Of a DNA stretch of 64,000 nucleotides, positions 8,352-18,021 are shown in pieces. Position numbers and translations under genes: made by a program. Source of the stretch: Stutzerimonas decontaminans (GTDB lineage: Bacteria > Pseudomonadota > Gammaproteobacteria > Pseudomonadales > Pseudomonadaceae); contig NZ_CP007509.1 in the NCBI RefSeq assembly GCF_000661915.1, positions 1,054,001-1,118,000 of the forward strand. The letters are read 5' to 3'. Numbering within the stretch: position 1 is the first letter of the stretch; each line of letters starts with the position of its first letter. Under the pieces are notes generated by a model. The model worked only from the letters and a program-made list of their open reading frames with translations, made no database searches and was not told the DNA's origin.

Positions 8352-9263
8352 ATGACTGATGCCATCCGCTTCGAAGACAAGGTAGTGATCGTGACCGGGG
8401 CTGGCGGTGGGCTCGGCCGGGCCCATGCACTGTTATTCGCTCGTCACGGTGCGAAGGTCGTGGTCAACGACCTGGGCGGAAGTACGCAGGGTGAGGGCGC
8501 CAACAGCTCCGCAGCCGATCTCGTGGTCGAGGAAATCCGGCAGGCGGGCGGCACTGCCATCGCCAATCATGATTCGGTCACCGACGGCGATCGCATCGTG
8601 CAGCAGGCTCTGGATACCTACGGTCGCATTGACGTGGTGGTCAACAACGCCGGCATTCTGCGCGACAAGACCTTCCACAAGATGGACGACGCCGACTGGG
8701 ATCTGGTCTATCGCGTGCATGTCGAAGGCGCATACAAGGTCACCCGAGCGGCCTGGCCGCACATGCGCGAGCAGAACTATGGGCGGGTGATCTTCACCGC
8801 GTCGACCTCCGGCATCTATGGCAACTTCGGCCAGTCAAACTACGGCATGGCCAAGCTCGGGCTGTATGGGCTGACCCGCACGCTGGCGCTGGAAGGGCGC
8901 AAGAACAACGTGTTGGTCAACGCCATCGCACCTACCGGTGGCACGCGGATGACCGAGGGGTTGATCCCGCCGCAGGTGTTCGAGCAGCTCAAGCCTGAAC
9001 TGGTCAGCCCGCTGGTGGTTTATCTGGCCAGTGAGCAGTGTCATGAAACCTCCGGCCTGTTCGAAGTGGGCGGCGGTTGGATGGGCAAGGTGCGCTGGGA
9101 GCGTAGCCTTGGCGTGGGCTTCGACCCTAAGACCGGTTTCGATGCCGAGGACGTGGCGGCACAGTGGCAGCAAATCTGCAATTTCGAGAACGCTGCGCAT
9201 CCGGCCGACAACATGGAAGCGTTGAAGGAAATGATGGCCAACCTGCAAAAGCATGCAGGCTGA
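8352..9263 (+). CDS. SDR family oxidoreductase, (3R)-hydroxyacyl-CoA dehydrogenase-like
   Basis: A 303-residue short-chain dehydrogenase. The NAD(P) motif GAGGGLGRA lies near residue 17, the NNAG structural motif near residue 99, and the catalytic Ser (ASTSGIYG) and Tyr-Lys (YGMAK) around residues 155-180. The insertion after the first strand (DLGGSTQGEG) and overall length match the hydroxyacyl-CoA dehydrogenase domain of peroxisomal multifunctional enzyme type 2, so a role in fatty acyl-CoA metabolism is likely but the substrate is inferred. The gene appears monocistronic and converges on the SulP gene. Confidence 0.88.
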   Translation: MTDAIRFEDKVVIVTGAGGGLGRAHALLFARHGAKVVVNDLGGSTQGEGANSSAADLVVEEIRQAGGTAIANHDSVTDGDRIVQQALDTYGRIDVVVNNAGILRDKTFHKMDDADWDLVYRVHVEGAYKVTRAAWPHMREQNYGRVIFTASTSGIYGNFGQSNYGMAKLGLYGLTRTLALEGRKNNVLVNAIAPTGGTRMTEGLIPPQVFEQLKPELVSPLVVYLASEQCHETSGLFEVGGGWMGKVRWERSLGVGFDPKTGFDAEDVAAQWQQICNFENAAHPADNMEALKEMMANLQKHAG

Positions 9264-9280
9264 TCGCTAGACGTCCAGAT

Positions 9281-9307
9281 CGCGCTACCCGCATTTCTGG
9301 TAGCGCG
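9281..9307. terminator. Hairpin between convergent SDR and SulP genes
   Basis: A perfect 9-bp stem (CGCGCTACC / GGTAGCGCG) with a 9-base loop between two convergent stop codons. There is no T tract on either side, so it may be a weak or Rho-assisted bidirectional terminator or an mRNA 3' end stabiliser. Confidence 0.45.
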
Positions 9308-9308
9308 C

Positions 9309-11039
9309 TCAGGCCGGGGCCGCGCTTGGCGCAGTACGCAGCAGGCGCAGCGCTTTCTCGCGCGCCTGGCTCAGATCACGCACATACAGCAGGTGGCCTT
9401 GCAGCCGGTGGATGCCCGCCCGGCGCAGCTTCAACCGCACGTGAGCATTGCTGCCGCTCAGGATGAGGGTCACACCCAGTCGGCGGTAATCCACCAGCAC
9501 GTTCTCCAGCGCTGCCAGCGCCGTCATGTCCAGCATTGGCACCGCGCTGATGTCGACGATCACCACCTTGACTTCAGGATTGAAGCGCCGCAGCGCGCCT
9601 AAGGCCTTTTCTGCTGCGCCGAAGAACAGCGGGCCGCGGATCGCGTAGGTCGCGACATGCTCGGGCATGTCCTGCAGCAGCCGCCGCTGGTCACGCGACA
9701 GCGCTGTGGTGTCGGTCAGCTCGCTCATGCGCTTGATGAACAGCCCGGCCGCGAGCAACAGCCCTACGCCGACCGCCAGCACCATGTCGAACAGCACGGT
9801 AAGGATCAGGCAGGTCAGCAGCACCAGCACGTCGCTGCGCGGCGCGATGCGCAGCACGTGCATTACGTGCGGCGCTTCACTCATGTTCCAGGCGACTATC
9901 ACCAGCAGCGCCGCCAGTGCCGCCATCGGCAGATAGCTGAACAGCGGCGCCAGCCAGAGAATCGCTACCAGAACCACGCCCGCGTGAATAATCGAGGCCA
10001 GCGGCGAGAAGGCGCCAGCACGGACGTTGGTCGCACTGCGGGCAATGGCAGCGGTTGCGGTGATGCCGCCGAACAATGGCGCGACCAGATTCCCGAGGCC
10101 CTGGCCGATCAGCTCGCCATTGGGTTCATGGTTGCTGCCGGTCATGCCATCGGCAACGACCGCGCATAGCAGCGATTCGATGGCGCCGAGCATGGCGATG
10201 GCGAACGCCGGGGCGAGCAGTTGGCGGAACAGCTCGTAGCTCAGCTGCAACGGCTGGCCGTCGGGGCCTGGCAGAAGCCACGGCCAGGCGAAGTCCGGGA
10301 GGAACGGTGGTATGCCCGGATGCGTGATCCCGTCCAGCGTGTAACTGAAACGTTCGCCCAGTGTCGCCACGGGCAATCCGGACGATTCCAGCAGCAAACC
10401 TGCCAGGGCACCAACGGTCAACGCCACCAGATGTCCAGGTACTTTCGGTACCCAACGTGGCCAGATGATGAGCACCGCCAGGCAAATCGCCGCCACCACG
10501 GCGTCGCCAAGGTGCGCACCCGGCATAGAGCGCAGCAAGAGGCCGACCTGCTCGACATAGTGTTGTGGCTGTTCTGACAGGGTGAGGCCGAACAGGTCCT
10601 TGATCTGCAGTGTGGCAATGACGATGCCGATGCCGGCGGTAAAGCCGAGCGTGACGGGGTAGGGGATGTAGGCGATCAGGCGTCCGGCGCGCAGCAGGCC
10701 AAGCGTGATCAGGATGACGCCGGCGAGCATGGTGCACAGCAGTAGCCCGCCAAGGCCGAACTGCTGGGTAATAGGCAGCAGGATCACCACGAAGGCCGCA
10801 GTCGGTCCGGAAACGTTGAAGCGAGATCCCCCGGTGAGTGCGATCAGCGGCGCAGCCACCAGCACTGTGTAGAGACCGTGCTGTGGCGCCACGCCGACGG
10901 CAATAGCCAGGGCCATGGCCAGCGGTATGGCAATGATGCCTACCGTCAACCCTGCGCTGATGTCACCGCGCAGTGCGCGGGCCCCATACCCCAGGCGCAG
11001 GGCCTGGCGCCATGCGGAAAACAGAGGGGGAAGCTGCAT
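9309..11039 (-). CDS. SulP family inorganic anion transporter with STAS domain
   Basis: A 576-residue inner-membrane protein. Residues 20-420 carry 10-14 hydrophobic segments with SulP signatures (GLTVGIIAIPLAMALAIAVG, YTVLVAAPLIALTGGSRFNVSGPTAAF). Residues 435-560 form a cytoplasmic STAS domain (VVIVDISAVPMLDMTALAAL). Family members carry sulfate, bicarbonate or dicarboxylates, often with sodium; the substrate cannot be assigned here. The start at 11039 was chosen by AAGGAG nine bases upstream and because the 82 codons before it are not protein-like. Confidence 0.9.
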   Translation of the reverse strand: MQLPPLFSAWRQALRLGYGARALRGDISAGLTVGIIAIPLAMALAIAVGVAPQHGLYTVLVAAPLIALTGGSRFNVSGPTAAFVVILLPITQQFGLGGLLLCTMLAGVILITLGLLRAGRLIAYIPYPVTLGFTAGIGIVIATLQIKDLFGLTLSEQPQHYVEQVGLLLRSMPGAHLGDAVVAAICLAVLIIWPRWVPKVPGHLVALTVGALAGLLLESSGLPVATLGERFSYTLDGITHPGIPPFLPDFAWPWLLPGPDGQPLQLSYELFRQLLAPAFAIAMLGAIESLLCAVVADGMTGSNHEPNGELIGQGLGNLVAPLFGGITATAAIARSATNVRAGAFSPLASIIHAGVVLVAILWLAPLFSYLPMAALAALLVIVAWNMSEAPHVMHVLRIAPRSDVLVLLTCLILTVLFDMVLAVGVGLLLAAGLFIKRMSELTDTTALSRDQRRLLQDMPEHVATYAIRGPLFFGAAEKALGALRRFNPEVKVVIVDISAVPMLDMTALAALENVLVDYRRLGVTLILSGSNAHVRLKLRRAGIHRLQGHLLYVRDLSQAREKALRLLRTAPSAAPA

Positions 11040-11229
11040 GCCGGGACGCTCCTTGTACGCGAAGGCGCCATTATAGGCGCGGGGCACTTTTGTTATTTGT
11101 GTCGAACAATCGCCGGTATGGCCGCATGGCGATGTACGACCTTGGTCGCAAGCTGCCCAGGCGCGTTGAGTGAGCCGCCTGCGAGGAGTAAACTGCCGCC
11201 CCCGTGAGACCCCGTGGACCGGAGGCGGC

Positions 11230-11517
11230 ATGCGTAAAGACAAGAAGCAGGTGATTGGCGACGAGATCGCAGATGAGTCGATCAAGCTGTTTCTTCAGCC
11301 GGAGCCGGCTGACGATACTCCCCCTTCGCTGCACAAGCTGATCAAGGCCTATCGAGGTCTGCGCATCGATGATTTCGAACGCTTTCTCGGCTTCTTCGTG
11401 GCTGCTGGCTACGACCTCGGAGCCAGGGACAGCAAGGGCCAGGACTTCATTGATCTGGTCGCGGACCAGCGTCATGCCCGACCCTACATCGAACTGATCG
11501 AGGCCATGCGCGGCTGA
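11230..11517 (+). CDS. PA4642 family protein, unknown function
   Basis: A 95-residue conserved Pseudomonas protein (MRKDKKQVIGDEIADESIKL ... QDFIDLVADQRHARPYIELIE). It is soluble, acidic in the second half, and predicted mostly helical. GGAGG stands directly before the ATG at 11230. In P. aeruginosa the orthologue PA4642 also neighbours the malate:quinone oxidoreductase gene, which supports the assignment. No biochemical role is known. Confidence 0.85.
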   Translation: MRKDKKQVIGDEIADESIKLFLQPEPADDTPPSLHKLIKAYRGLRIDDFERFLGFFVAAGYDLGARDSKGQDFIDLVADQRHARPYIELIEAMRG

Positions 11518-11870
11518 ACCGAGCGCCGTCGTTTCGTATCGAATGCACCGGTCACAGCTGCGGCGCAGGTGTTACGAACCCGCGTCGCGAAGGGCAGGCC
11601 TGGCAACATGATTCGCAATCGTTTTCCTCGCAGCGTCCACCGTCGAGCACTGGGCCAAGCCCGCTCCGGACGGATCGCAGCGAGAGGAAGGAGGCCAAAA
11701 GCCGACCTTTCGACAGCTGGCAGACTGCCTCGGTGGTCTGTTCTCGGGCACATGTTCCCGAGCAGCGATACAGGCACATGCTCCGTTCCTGATCGTCTGG
11801 CTGGTGGGTTTTACGGGGCCGCGTACTGCGGTCTCGACAGTTTAATGCTGTGATTCTGGAGAACGCGTTG
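11518..11870. other. Leader region of mqo, no gene seen
   Basis: 353 bases separate the PA4642-like stop from the mqo start. Frames on both strands are composition artefacts. A TTTAAT element near 11840 could be part of an mqo promoter, but no clear -35 partner is seen. Confidence 0.4.
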
Positions 11871-13361
11871 ATGACGCAACACGATAGCGAAGCAGTGGAT
11901 ATGGTGCTGGTGGGAGCCGGCATCATGAGTGCGACCCTGGCGGTACTGCTCAAGGAACTCGATCCCAATATCAAGCTGGAAATCGTCGAGCTGCAGGAAT
12001 CCGGAGCCATCGAAAGCTCCAACCCGTGGAACAACGCCGGTACCGGCCACGCCGGGCTTTGCGAGCTGAACTACACCCCGGACAGCAAAGATGGCGCGAT
12101 CGACATCAAGAAAGCCGTGCTGATCAACACCCAGTTCGAGGTTTCCAAGCAGTTCTGGGCCTATCTCGCCGACCGCGAAGGCTTCGGCTCTCCCCGCGAT
12201 TTCATCAATGCCGTACCGCACCTGAGCTTCGTGCGCGGCAGCAAGAACATCGACTACCTCAAGCGCCGCTTCGATGCCTTGAAGACCCATCACGCCTTCG
12301 CCGACATGGAATACAGTGAGGATCGTGCAACCCTTGGCGAGTGGATGCCGCTGATGATGCCGGGCCGCGCTGCCGACGAGCCGATCGCCGCAACCCGCGC
12401 CATGAACGGTACCGACGTCAACTTCGGTGCGGTCACCAGCCAGCTGCTCGGTTATCTGGCGCGCAGTGGTGGCGTCAAGGTTTCCTACAACCAGAAGGTC
12501 ACCGGTCTCGACCGTACGGCCAGCGGCTGGAAGGTCGATATCAAGAACACCCGCACTGGCGAATCGCGCCAGGTGCAGTCCCGCTTCGTCTTTCTCGGCG
12601 CCGGTGGCGCTGCGTTGCCGCTGCTGCAGATGTCCGGTATCGAGGAAGGCAAGGGCTTCGGCGGCTTCCCGGTCAGCGGCCAGTGGCTGCGCTGCGACAA
12701 CCCGGAAATCGTCAAGCAGCACCAGGCCAAGGTCTACAGCCTGGCCGCGGTCGGCGCTCCGCCGATGTCGGTGCCGCACCTGGATACCCGCGTCGTCGAC
12801 GGCAAGAAGTCCCTGCTGTTCGGACCTTATGCAGGCTTTACCACCAAGTTCCTCAAGCGCGGTTCGTTCATGGATCTGCCGCTGTCGATTCGCCCGAGCA
12901 ATATCGGCCCGATGATGGCGGTAGCGCGCGACAACATGGATCTGACTCGCTACCTGATCAAGGAAGTGATGCAGTCCATGGAGGATCGCCTGGAAACCCT
13001 GCGTGGTTTCTATCCGGAGGCGAAAGCCGAGGACTGGCGTCTGGAGATCGCCGGCCAGCGCGTACAGATCATCAAGAAAGACCCGAAGAAGGGCGGCATT
13101 CTGCAGTTCGGTACCGAGCTTGTCGCAGCAAAGGACGGCACCATCGCCGCGCTGCTCGGCGCTTCGCCGGGCGCTTCGGTGACGGTCTCGATCATGCTCG
13201 ATCTGCTCGAGCGCTGCTTCCCTGAGCAGTACCGTTCCCAGGCCTGGTCGAGCAAGCTGCAGGAGATGTTCCCTGCTCGTGAAACCACGCTGCAGAACGA
13301 TGCGGCGGCCTATCGGGAAGTCAGCCAGATGGCCGACAAGCGCCTGGGCCTGGAGTACTGA
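11871..13361 (+). CDS. mqo: Malate:quinone oxidoreductase
   Basis: A 496-residue FAD enzyme that oxidises L-malate to oxaloacetate and passes electrons to the quinone pool at the inner membrane, replacing or bypassing NAD-malate dehydrogenase in the TCA cycle. The FAD-binding start ([21 protein letters not shown]) and the Mqo signature [20 protein letters not shown] are intact, and length fits the family. ATG 11871 is used because GGAG lies nine bases upstream; seven more codons are open in frame before it. A strong terminator follows at 13392-13422, so the gene is a single transcription unit. Confidence 0.97.
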   Translation: MTQHDSEAVDMVLVGAGIMSATLAVLLKELDPNIKLEIVELQESGAIESSNPWNNAGTGHAGLCELNYTPDSKDGAIDIKKAVLINTQFEVSKQFWAYLADREGFGSPRDFINAVPHLSFVRGSKNIDYLKRRFDALKTHHAFADMEYSEDRATLGEWMPLMMPGRAADEPIAATRAMNGTDVNFGAVTSQLLGYLARSGGVKVSYNQKVTGLDRTASGWKVDIKNTRTGESRQVQSRFVFLGAGGAALPLLQMSGIEEGKGFGGFPVSGQWLRCDNPEIVKQHQAKVYSLAAVGAPPMSVPHLDTRVVDGKKSLLFGPYAGFTTKFLKRGSFMDLPLSIRPSNIGPMMAVARDNMDLTRYLIKEVMQSMEDRLETLRGFYPEAKAEDWRLEIAGQRVQIIKKDPKKGGILQFGTELVAAKDGTIAALLGASPGASVTVSIMLDLLERCFPEQYRSQAWSSKLQEMFPARETTLQNDAAAYREVSQMADKRLGLEY

Positions 13362-13391
13362 GCCAAGCTGCCAGTCGCCGGTCGAACGAGG

Positions 13392-13422
13392 AAGCCCCGT
13401 CCGAAAGTACGGGGCTTTTTTC
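13392..13422 (+). terminator. Intrinsic terminator after mqo
   Basis: AAGCCCCGT and ACGGGGCTT form a 9-bp stem with an 8-base loop, followed by a run of T at 13417-13422. It begins 31 bases after the mqo stop. Confidence 0.9.
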
Positions 13423-13444
13423 TGCCTACGGGTTTGTGCACGGC

Positions 13445-13636
13445 TCAGGCCACGCGTCGGCAGTCCGCGGGCAGTTCTTGGCCAATCCAGCTCAGACGGA
13501 CCTCATCAATCTCGATCCATGCGGCGCTAGTGGGCCTGTCGATGCTGCTGAGCAGCATGCGGCAGCGACCGTGCTCGTCGAGTAGGGCGAAATGGCGGGG
13601 CGTGCGGCGGCGCAGCAGGGAAAGGAGCTGTCGCAT
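13445..13636 (-). CDS. Small conserved-type hypothetical protein (63 aa)
   Basis: Reads MRQLLSLLRRRTPRHFALLD at the start, then GRCRMLLSSIDRPTSAAWIEIDEVRLSWIGQELPA. The basic N-terminus and the alternating hydrophobic pattern look like a genuine small protein, and similar short proteins are remembered from other pseudomonads. No clear Shine-Dalgarno is seen; a GTG at 13648 would add four residues. Function unknown. It lies opposite mqo and is divergent from yajG. Confidence 0.5.
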   Translation of the reverse strand: MRQLLSLLRRRTPRHFALLDEHGRCRMLLSSIDRPTSAAWIEIDEVRLSWIGQELPADCRRVA

Positions 13637-13810
13637 GATGATCTGCACTCATGGTGATTGTCGTGCCGCCGTTATCGCAAAGCCCTGTGACAACTGCGTG
13701 AAAAGGAACGGAGCAGCAGCGCCGCCGGTCTGAATCGCATCACTGTCGGCGCGCTGTGCCGGTGGGTATACTGCGCCGCATTCATCGCCCCTAACCCTGG
13801 AGAAAACAGC

Positions 13811-14395
13811 ATGCTGCAACGCCTGTTGTTCGGTCTTGTCACCGTTCTTGGAATGAGTCTGGTCGGTTGTGCCCATAGCCCGCAGCAGCTCGATCCGAAC
13901 CCCAAACTCAACGGCACCATCAACCCCGTTGGCCAGGGACAGCCTGTGGTCGTGCGCGTGGTCGATGCACGGCCTTCGCCGACCCTCGGTACCCGTGGTG
14001 GTCTTTATCCGGAAACCAGTGCGGTGATCGTGCCGAGTGCCAAGGTAATCCCCAAGCTACAGGCCCAAGCGGAAGCTGCCGTACGACTGCTCGGCTTCAC
14101 GCCCTCGCCGAATGCCTATAACGCACCGCAGCTGACGCTGACGCTGGCCGAGCTGAAGTATCAGTCGCCGAAGGAAGGCCTGTACGTTACCGAGGCGAAT
14201 ATCGGTGCGACGCTGAAGATCGAGGTGCAGAACGCCGGTAAGCGCTACAACGGCCGCTATGGCGCGTCGCTGAACCAGCGTTTCGGTATGGCGCCGAACG
14301 AGCAGACCAACACCAAGCTGGTCACCGACGTGTTGAGCGACGCCCTGACCCGGGTCTTCCGCGACGACAACATCGGTCGTCTGTTGGCGGAGTAA
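13811..14395 (+). CDS. yajG: YajG family lipoprotein
   Basis: A 194-residue lipoprotein. The lipobox is LVGC (Cys near residue 20). The mature part contains VVVRVVDARPSPTLGTRGGLY and the LTLAELKYQSPKEGLYVTEANIGATLKIEV strand pair typical of YajG. The protein is expected on the outer membrane, periplasmic side. Its molecular role is not established. A strong terminator follows 40 bases after the stop. Confidence 0.87.
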   Translation: MLQRLLFGLVTVLGMSLVGCAHSPQQLDPNPKLNGTINPVGQGQPVVVRVVDARPSPTLGTRGGLYPETSAVIVPSAKVIPKLQAQAEAAVRLLGFTPSPNAYNAPQLTLTLAELKYQSPKEGLYVTEANIGATLKIEVQNAGKRYNGRYGASLNQRFGMAPNEQTNTKLVTDVLSDALTRVFRDDNIGRLLAE

Positions 14396-14436
14396 CTCGC
14401 GAGCAGCGCGCGCGTCTCACCGAGACTGTCGCTCCG

Positions 14437-14476
14437 AAAACCCTGCCGTGGCTGAGCCTGGCAGGGTTTTTTATTT
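14437..14476. terminator. Bidirectional intrinsic terminator between yajG and the DUF1329 gene
   Basis: An 11-base stem AAAACCCTGCC / GGCAGGGTTTT encloses a 12-base loop, with T-rich sequence on the plus side and A-rich sequence before it (T on the minus transcript). It serves the convergent yajG and DUF1329 genes. Confidence 0.85.
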
Positions 14477-14535
14477 TTCATGGCGCAAAAATGAAGACGC
14501 CCCGCGTTAACGGGACGTCGGTGCAGCCGATCGAA

Positions 14536-15897
14536 TCAGCGCACGCCGGAGTTGCGCAGGGCAGCTGGGGTGTACTGGTTGGAGTTGGCCTTGTAGTTGT
14601 AGGTGTAGGGGTTCTTCTCTTCGTTCTTCATACCCATGACCAGGTAACGGCCGGAGATGAGGTCGTAGAGGGTTTCCATCGAGTACAGCGGAACCTGAAC
14701 GTTATAGAAATGCAGGTTGTGCGCTTCGGCCACGCGCCAGAGTTGGTTGCGACCGTCGTAATGATCGATCACCGCAGCCTGCCAGGTGTCCTCGTCGATG
14801 AAGAAATGGCGCTTGGCGTAGATATGGCGCTCGCCCGTCTTTAGCGTCGCTTCCACTTCCCACACGCGGTGCAGCTCGTAGCGGGTCAGATCCTGGTTGA
14901 TGTGGCCGGGCTTGATGATGTCGCTGTACTTGAGCTGCGGCGAATCCAGGCGATAGGCGTTGTACGGGATGTACAGCTCTTTCTTGCCGATCAGTTTCCA
15001 GTCGTAGCGGTCCGGCGCACCGTTGAACATGTCCAGGTTATCGGAGGTGCGCAGGCCGTCGGCTGCAGTGCCTGGGCCGTCATAGGCGACCTGCGGGGCG
15101 CGGCGCACACGGCGCTGGCCGGCGTTGTAGATCCACGCCATGCGCGGCTCCTTCACCTGATCCAGCGTTTCGTGTACCAGCAGCACGTTGCCGGCCAGGC
15201 GAGACGGCTCGGTTACCTGCTGCTTGAAGTAGAACAGCACGTTGCCGTGCTTCTCCGGTTTGTAGTCGGTCAGGGTGTCGGTGTAGACCACCTCGTCGAC
15301 GAATTTGACCAGGCTGAAATTGCCGTTCACCTGTGGCGTGGCCTGGGCGATCACTCGACGTGCGGAGCCGCCGCGATAGCGGGTGATATGGTTCCAGATG
15401 ACTTCCATGCCATCTTTCGGGATCGGGAAAGCAATGGCTTTCTCAAAGTTCTCCAGGCCGTTGCCGCCGCGGACCATGTTGGTCTGCGTGGCGTTGCGCG
15501 CTGCTGCGTCATACACCTGCTGCGGCATGGCGGCGCTGCGCCGGGTCTCGTAGACCGGCAGGCGGTAGCTCTCCGGATAACGCTTGAACATGGCGATCTG
15601 GCCAGGCGTCAGATTGTCCTTGTACTGCTCGAAGTTCTTCGCCGTGATGGTGAATTTCGGCTTGTCGTTGGGATAGGGGTCACCGACGAAACCGTCGGCA
15701 GAGACCGCCGCGGCATCCTGCGCCAGCCCGCCGGTCCACGCTGGAATGGTGCCTGCTGCGTTGCCCGCTTTCTCCGCGCCGACCGGCGTCAGATCGTTGC
15801 CCAGACGCGCTGCTTCCGATTCGGACACCGCTGCCATGACATTGCTGGCCAGCAGTGAAAGCGTGAGCGCTCCGGTGGTGAACATTGTTATTTTCAT
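14536..15897 (-). CDS. DUF1329 domain exported protein, copy 1
   Basis: A 453-residue protein with a signal peptide (MKITMFTTGALTLSLLASNVMA) and a DUF1329 domain through the mature part. It is a close paralogue, of exactly the same length, of the protein at 62087-63448; the blocks VLLVHETLDQVKEPRMAWIYN, GQRRVRRAPQVAYDGPGTA and NGAPDRYDWKLIGKKELYIPYN are nearly shared. The DUF1329 family is thought to be periplasmic or outer-membrane associated and usually sits beside a DUF1302 barrel; here no DUF1302 gene is adjacent, so this copy is an orphan. Start 15897 fits the signal peptide. Confidence 0.9.
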   Translation of the reverse strand: MKITMFTTGALTLSLLASNVMAAVSESEAARLGNDLTPVGAEKAGNAAGTIPAWTGGLAQDAAAVSADGFVGDPYPNDKPKFTITAKNFEQYKDNLTPGQIAMFKRYPESYRLPVYETRRSAAMPQQVYDAAARNATQTNMVRGGNGLENFEKAIAFPIPKDGMEVIWNHITRYRGGSARRVIAQATPQVNGNFSLVKFVDEVVYTDTLTDYKPEKHGNVLFYFKQQVTEPSRLAGNVLLVHETLDQVKEPRMAWIYNAGQRRVRRAPQVAYDGPGTAADGLRTSDNLDMFNGAPDRYDWKLIGKKELYIPYNAYRLDSPQLKYSDIIKPGHINQDLTRYELHRVWEVEATLKTGERHIYAKRHFFIDEDTWQAAVIDHYDGRNQLWRVAEAHNLHFYNVQVPLYSMETLYDLISGRYLVMGMKNEEKNPYTYNYKANSNQYTPAALRNSGVR

Positions 15898-16275
15898 TAT
15901 CTCGTCCTGTCGTTCTGAATAGCTGATTCCCCGTGGCGCCCGATGACAGCGGACGCCGAGTGATACGGCATAGCGAGATGTGCCGGCAGTGCCCTTCGCC
16001 AGGAAGGTCTGTTCGCTGATCAAGCGGGCTTGGTCTCAGCAATACCAAATGATGGTTGGCTGCCGTCCCCGCACACGCTCTAGTACGCCGTTTCGAGGTA
16101 TGCCGAGGGTGCGGGTGAGCCTGGCCATTAGTCAAGGCCGAGCGGTGAACACTGCGTCATAAGTTGGGCTGATGGTGGTGTTGAAGCGGCGGCGGTTTAT
16201 CGGGAAGTCCAGACTCGGCGCGAGGGTATGGGTACACTGCGCGGCTGCCTGCGGCTTGCGAAAGTGGAGAGTTGA
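15898..16275. other. Divergent leader region, no gene seen
   Basis: 378 bases between the divergent DUF1329 copy and the small membrane protein at 16276. Frames on either strand are short and without features. Promoters for both genes must lie here; a TACACT element near 16230 is a possible -10 for the rightward gene. Confidence 0.4.
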
Positions 16276-16557
16276 ATGGTTTTACATGCGCAGTTGGGGA
16301 TCGTGATTGCCCCTGCATTTATTGTTAACGGGTTGGCGCTAATGTGCGCGCTTTGCGGCGGCTGGTTGCTGGTCGCTACCCAGCGGCGGCAGGCACGTGC
16401 CCTGCGAAGAACAGTGGTCGCGCAGGCAGCGAGTGATCTGCGCGATACCGTAGCGGGCGATACCACGACGCAGCGTATCAATCAGGTGTTCTATCGATTC
16501 GGCTGGGCCGGTCTTCTGCTGGGTTTGAGTCTGTCGGTGGCTTCGCAGCAGCTGTGA
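16276..16557 (+). CDS. Small membrane protein (93 aa), unknown function
   Basis: Two hydrophobic segments are visible: residues 8-33 (IVIAPAFIVNGLALMCALCGGWLL) and 75-92 (GWAGLLLGLSLSVASQ). Between them lies a basic, helical cytoplasmic stretch (QRRQARALRRTVVAQAASDLRD). GGAGA stands five bases before the ATG. No family is recognised. The gene converges on the acyltransferase at 16618 with a strong hairpin between. Confidence 0.65.
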   Translation: MVLHAQLGIVIAPAFIVNGLALMCALCGGWLLVATQRRQARALRRTVVAQAASDLRDTVAGDTTTQRINQVFYRFGWAGLLLGLSLSVASQQL

Positions 16558-16583
16558 GTCCGCCCCGGAATGGCGGGAGGGCA

Positions 16584-16609
16584 GGGCCCGCTGCACGTGC
16601 TGCGGGCCC
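16584..16609. terminator. Hairpin between convergent genes
   Basis: A perfect 8-bp GC stem (GGGCCCGC / GCGGGCCC) with a 10-base loop between the stops at 16557 and 16618. No T tract; probably a weak bidirectional terminator. Confidence 0.5.
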
Positions 16610-16617
16610 CTTATCCT

Positions 16618-17784
16618 TCAGGGCTCAAGCCCTGCGTTCAGACGGTATTGGTTACGTACCGGCGTAGCGTACTGCTGAATCAGATAGGGCTGCTGCACGC
16701 TTGGACAGGCGGCCAGGCGCTTGCTCCACTCCGCTTCGGCGCGCTCCACTTCCTCCCGGCTAAATAGCTCAGCTGCGCTGGGTACCTGGATCTCTGGGTC
16801 CTGGTCATCCCACAAGCGATAGGCCAGGTAGTGCACCGGAAACAGCCGGTAGCTGCCGAGAATCTGGCGATCCACCATCAGCGCCATCTGCTTCGCATCT
16901 TCCGGCACGCTTTCGATCGGCGTGCAGAAGGCGATGTGCACACGGCCTTTGTAGCCCGTGATGCCCAGGGCAATGCTGGCGTCGTCCTCACCCGGGGCCT
17001 TGCTGTAGGTCCCGGTGGTGGCTCGGATGTACAGCTCGCGTGCCTTGGCCTGATCGCATGGATCGTATTCGTAGCTGATCGCGACCGGCACTGGCCGCAA
17101 TGCCTCGAGCGTTTCGGCGAAGGCTTCGTCCTTGCGGCTCATGTGCAGCATCTTGAGGATCGCCGAATCGGTGCGGTCGTCGCCGTCCTTGGCGCGGCCC
17201 TCAGCCTGCGCGATCCATACCGACTCGCCATCGTTGCGGATTGAGTGGTTGATGTAGGCCGACAGCACTTGGTAAGCGGCGAGCTTCTCGCGACGGCCGG
17301 TGATCGAGCGGCGCACGATAAAGCTCTTGTTCAGGCGCATCAGATCGCTGACGAACGGACGTTGCAGCAGGTTATCGCCAATGGCGATGCGCGGCGTGCG
17401 GATGCCGGCCTGGTAGACCGCGTAGTTGACGAAGGCCGGGTCCATCACGATGTCGCGGTGATTGGCCAGGAACAGATAGGCGCGGCCCTGCTGTAGGCGT
17501 TCCAGTCCGGAAAATGTAACGCCGTCGGTGGCGCGCTCGATGGTGCGGTCGACGTATGCCTCGATCTTGTGTTGCAGCGCGTCCACCGTATGGATACTGG
17601 CGAACTGGCGACGTAGCCGACGTGAGATGACCGGTTTGATCAGCCAGCCCAGGCTGTCGGCCAAGCGCGGGAAGCGGAAGTGCGCCAGAATGTCGAGAAA
17701 CTCGCGATCGGCGAACAGGCGCGCCATGACCGTCGGTACTTCGGCATCGGCGTAGGGTCGGATGGCTTCGAATTCGTCCATCAT
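16618..17784 (-). CDS. 1-acyl-sn-glycerol-3-phosphate acyltransferase-like (PlsC family)
   Basis: A 388-residue acyltransferase, larger than canonical PlsC (about 245). The catalytic box is ANHRDIVMDPAFVNYAVY near residue 115 (HxxxxD as H-R-D-I-V-M-D), and the acceptor-site-like region VWIAQAEGRAKDGDDRTDSAILKM follows near residue 195. It probably transfers acyl groups onto glycerophosphate or a related acceptor at the inner-membrane face. The acceptor is not determined. Two consecutive ATG codons occur at the start (17784 and 17781). Confidence 0.85.
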   Translation of the reverse strand: MMDEFEAIRPYADAEVPTVMARLFADREFLDILAHFRFPRLADSLGWLIKPVISRRLRRQFASIHTVDALQHKIEAYVDRTIERATDGVTFSGLERLQQGRAYLFLANHRDIVMDPAFVNYAVYQAGIRTPRIAIGDNLLQRPFVSDLMRLNKSFIVRRSITGRREKLAAYQVLSAYINHSIRNDGESVWIAQAEGRAKDGDDRTDSAILKMLHMSRKDEAFAETLEALRPVPVAISYEYDPCDQAKARELYIRATTGTYSKAPGEDDASIALGITGYKGRVHIAFCTPIESVPEDAKQMALMVDRQILGSYRLFPVHYLAYRLWDDQDPEIQVPSAAELFSREEVERAEAEWSKRLAACPSVQQPYLIQQYATPVRNQYRLNAGLEP

Positions 17785-18021
17785 GCTCTCTGTTAAGGAA
17801 ACGAGGAACGGGCCGGTGCAACGGATTCAGTTCGCGGAACAGACCGGGGCCGGCTGGCTCATACTCATCGAGTAAGTGGCTGGTTCGGCTGATTGTCCGT
17901 GAAGTCTGCAAACGGCCCAGGGTGCCCAATTACGGGCACGCCGAGTCAGTCTTTTTGATAAAGGTCCGAATCGATGACCCTTAAAGACGGCGATTATAGC
18001 GGCAAGTCACGCGGAGGTTTG

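Noticed and set aside
11811..12779. 322-residue frame on the minus strand
   Set aside because: Antisense to mqo; no ribosome site, no domain.
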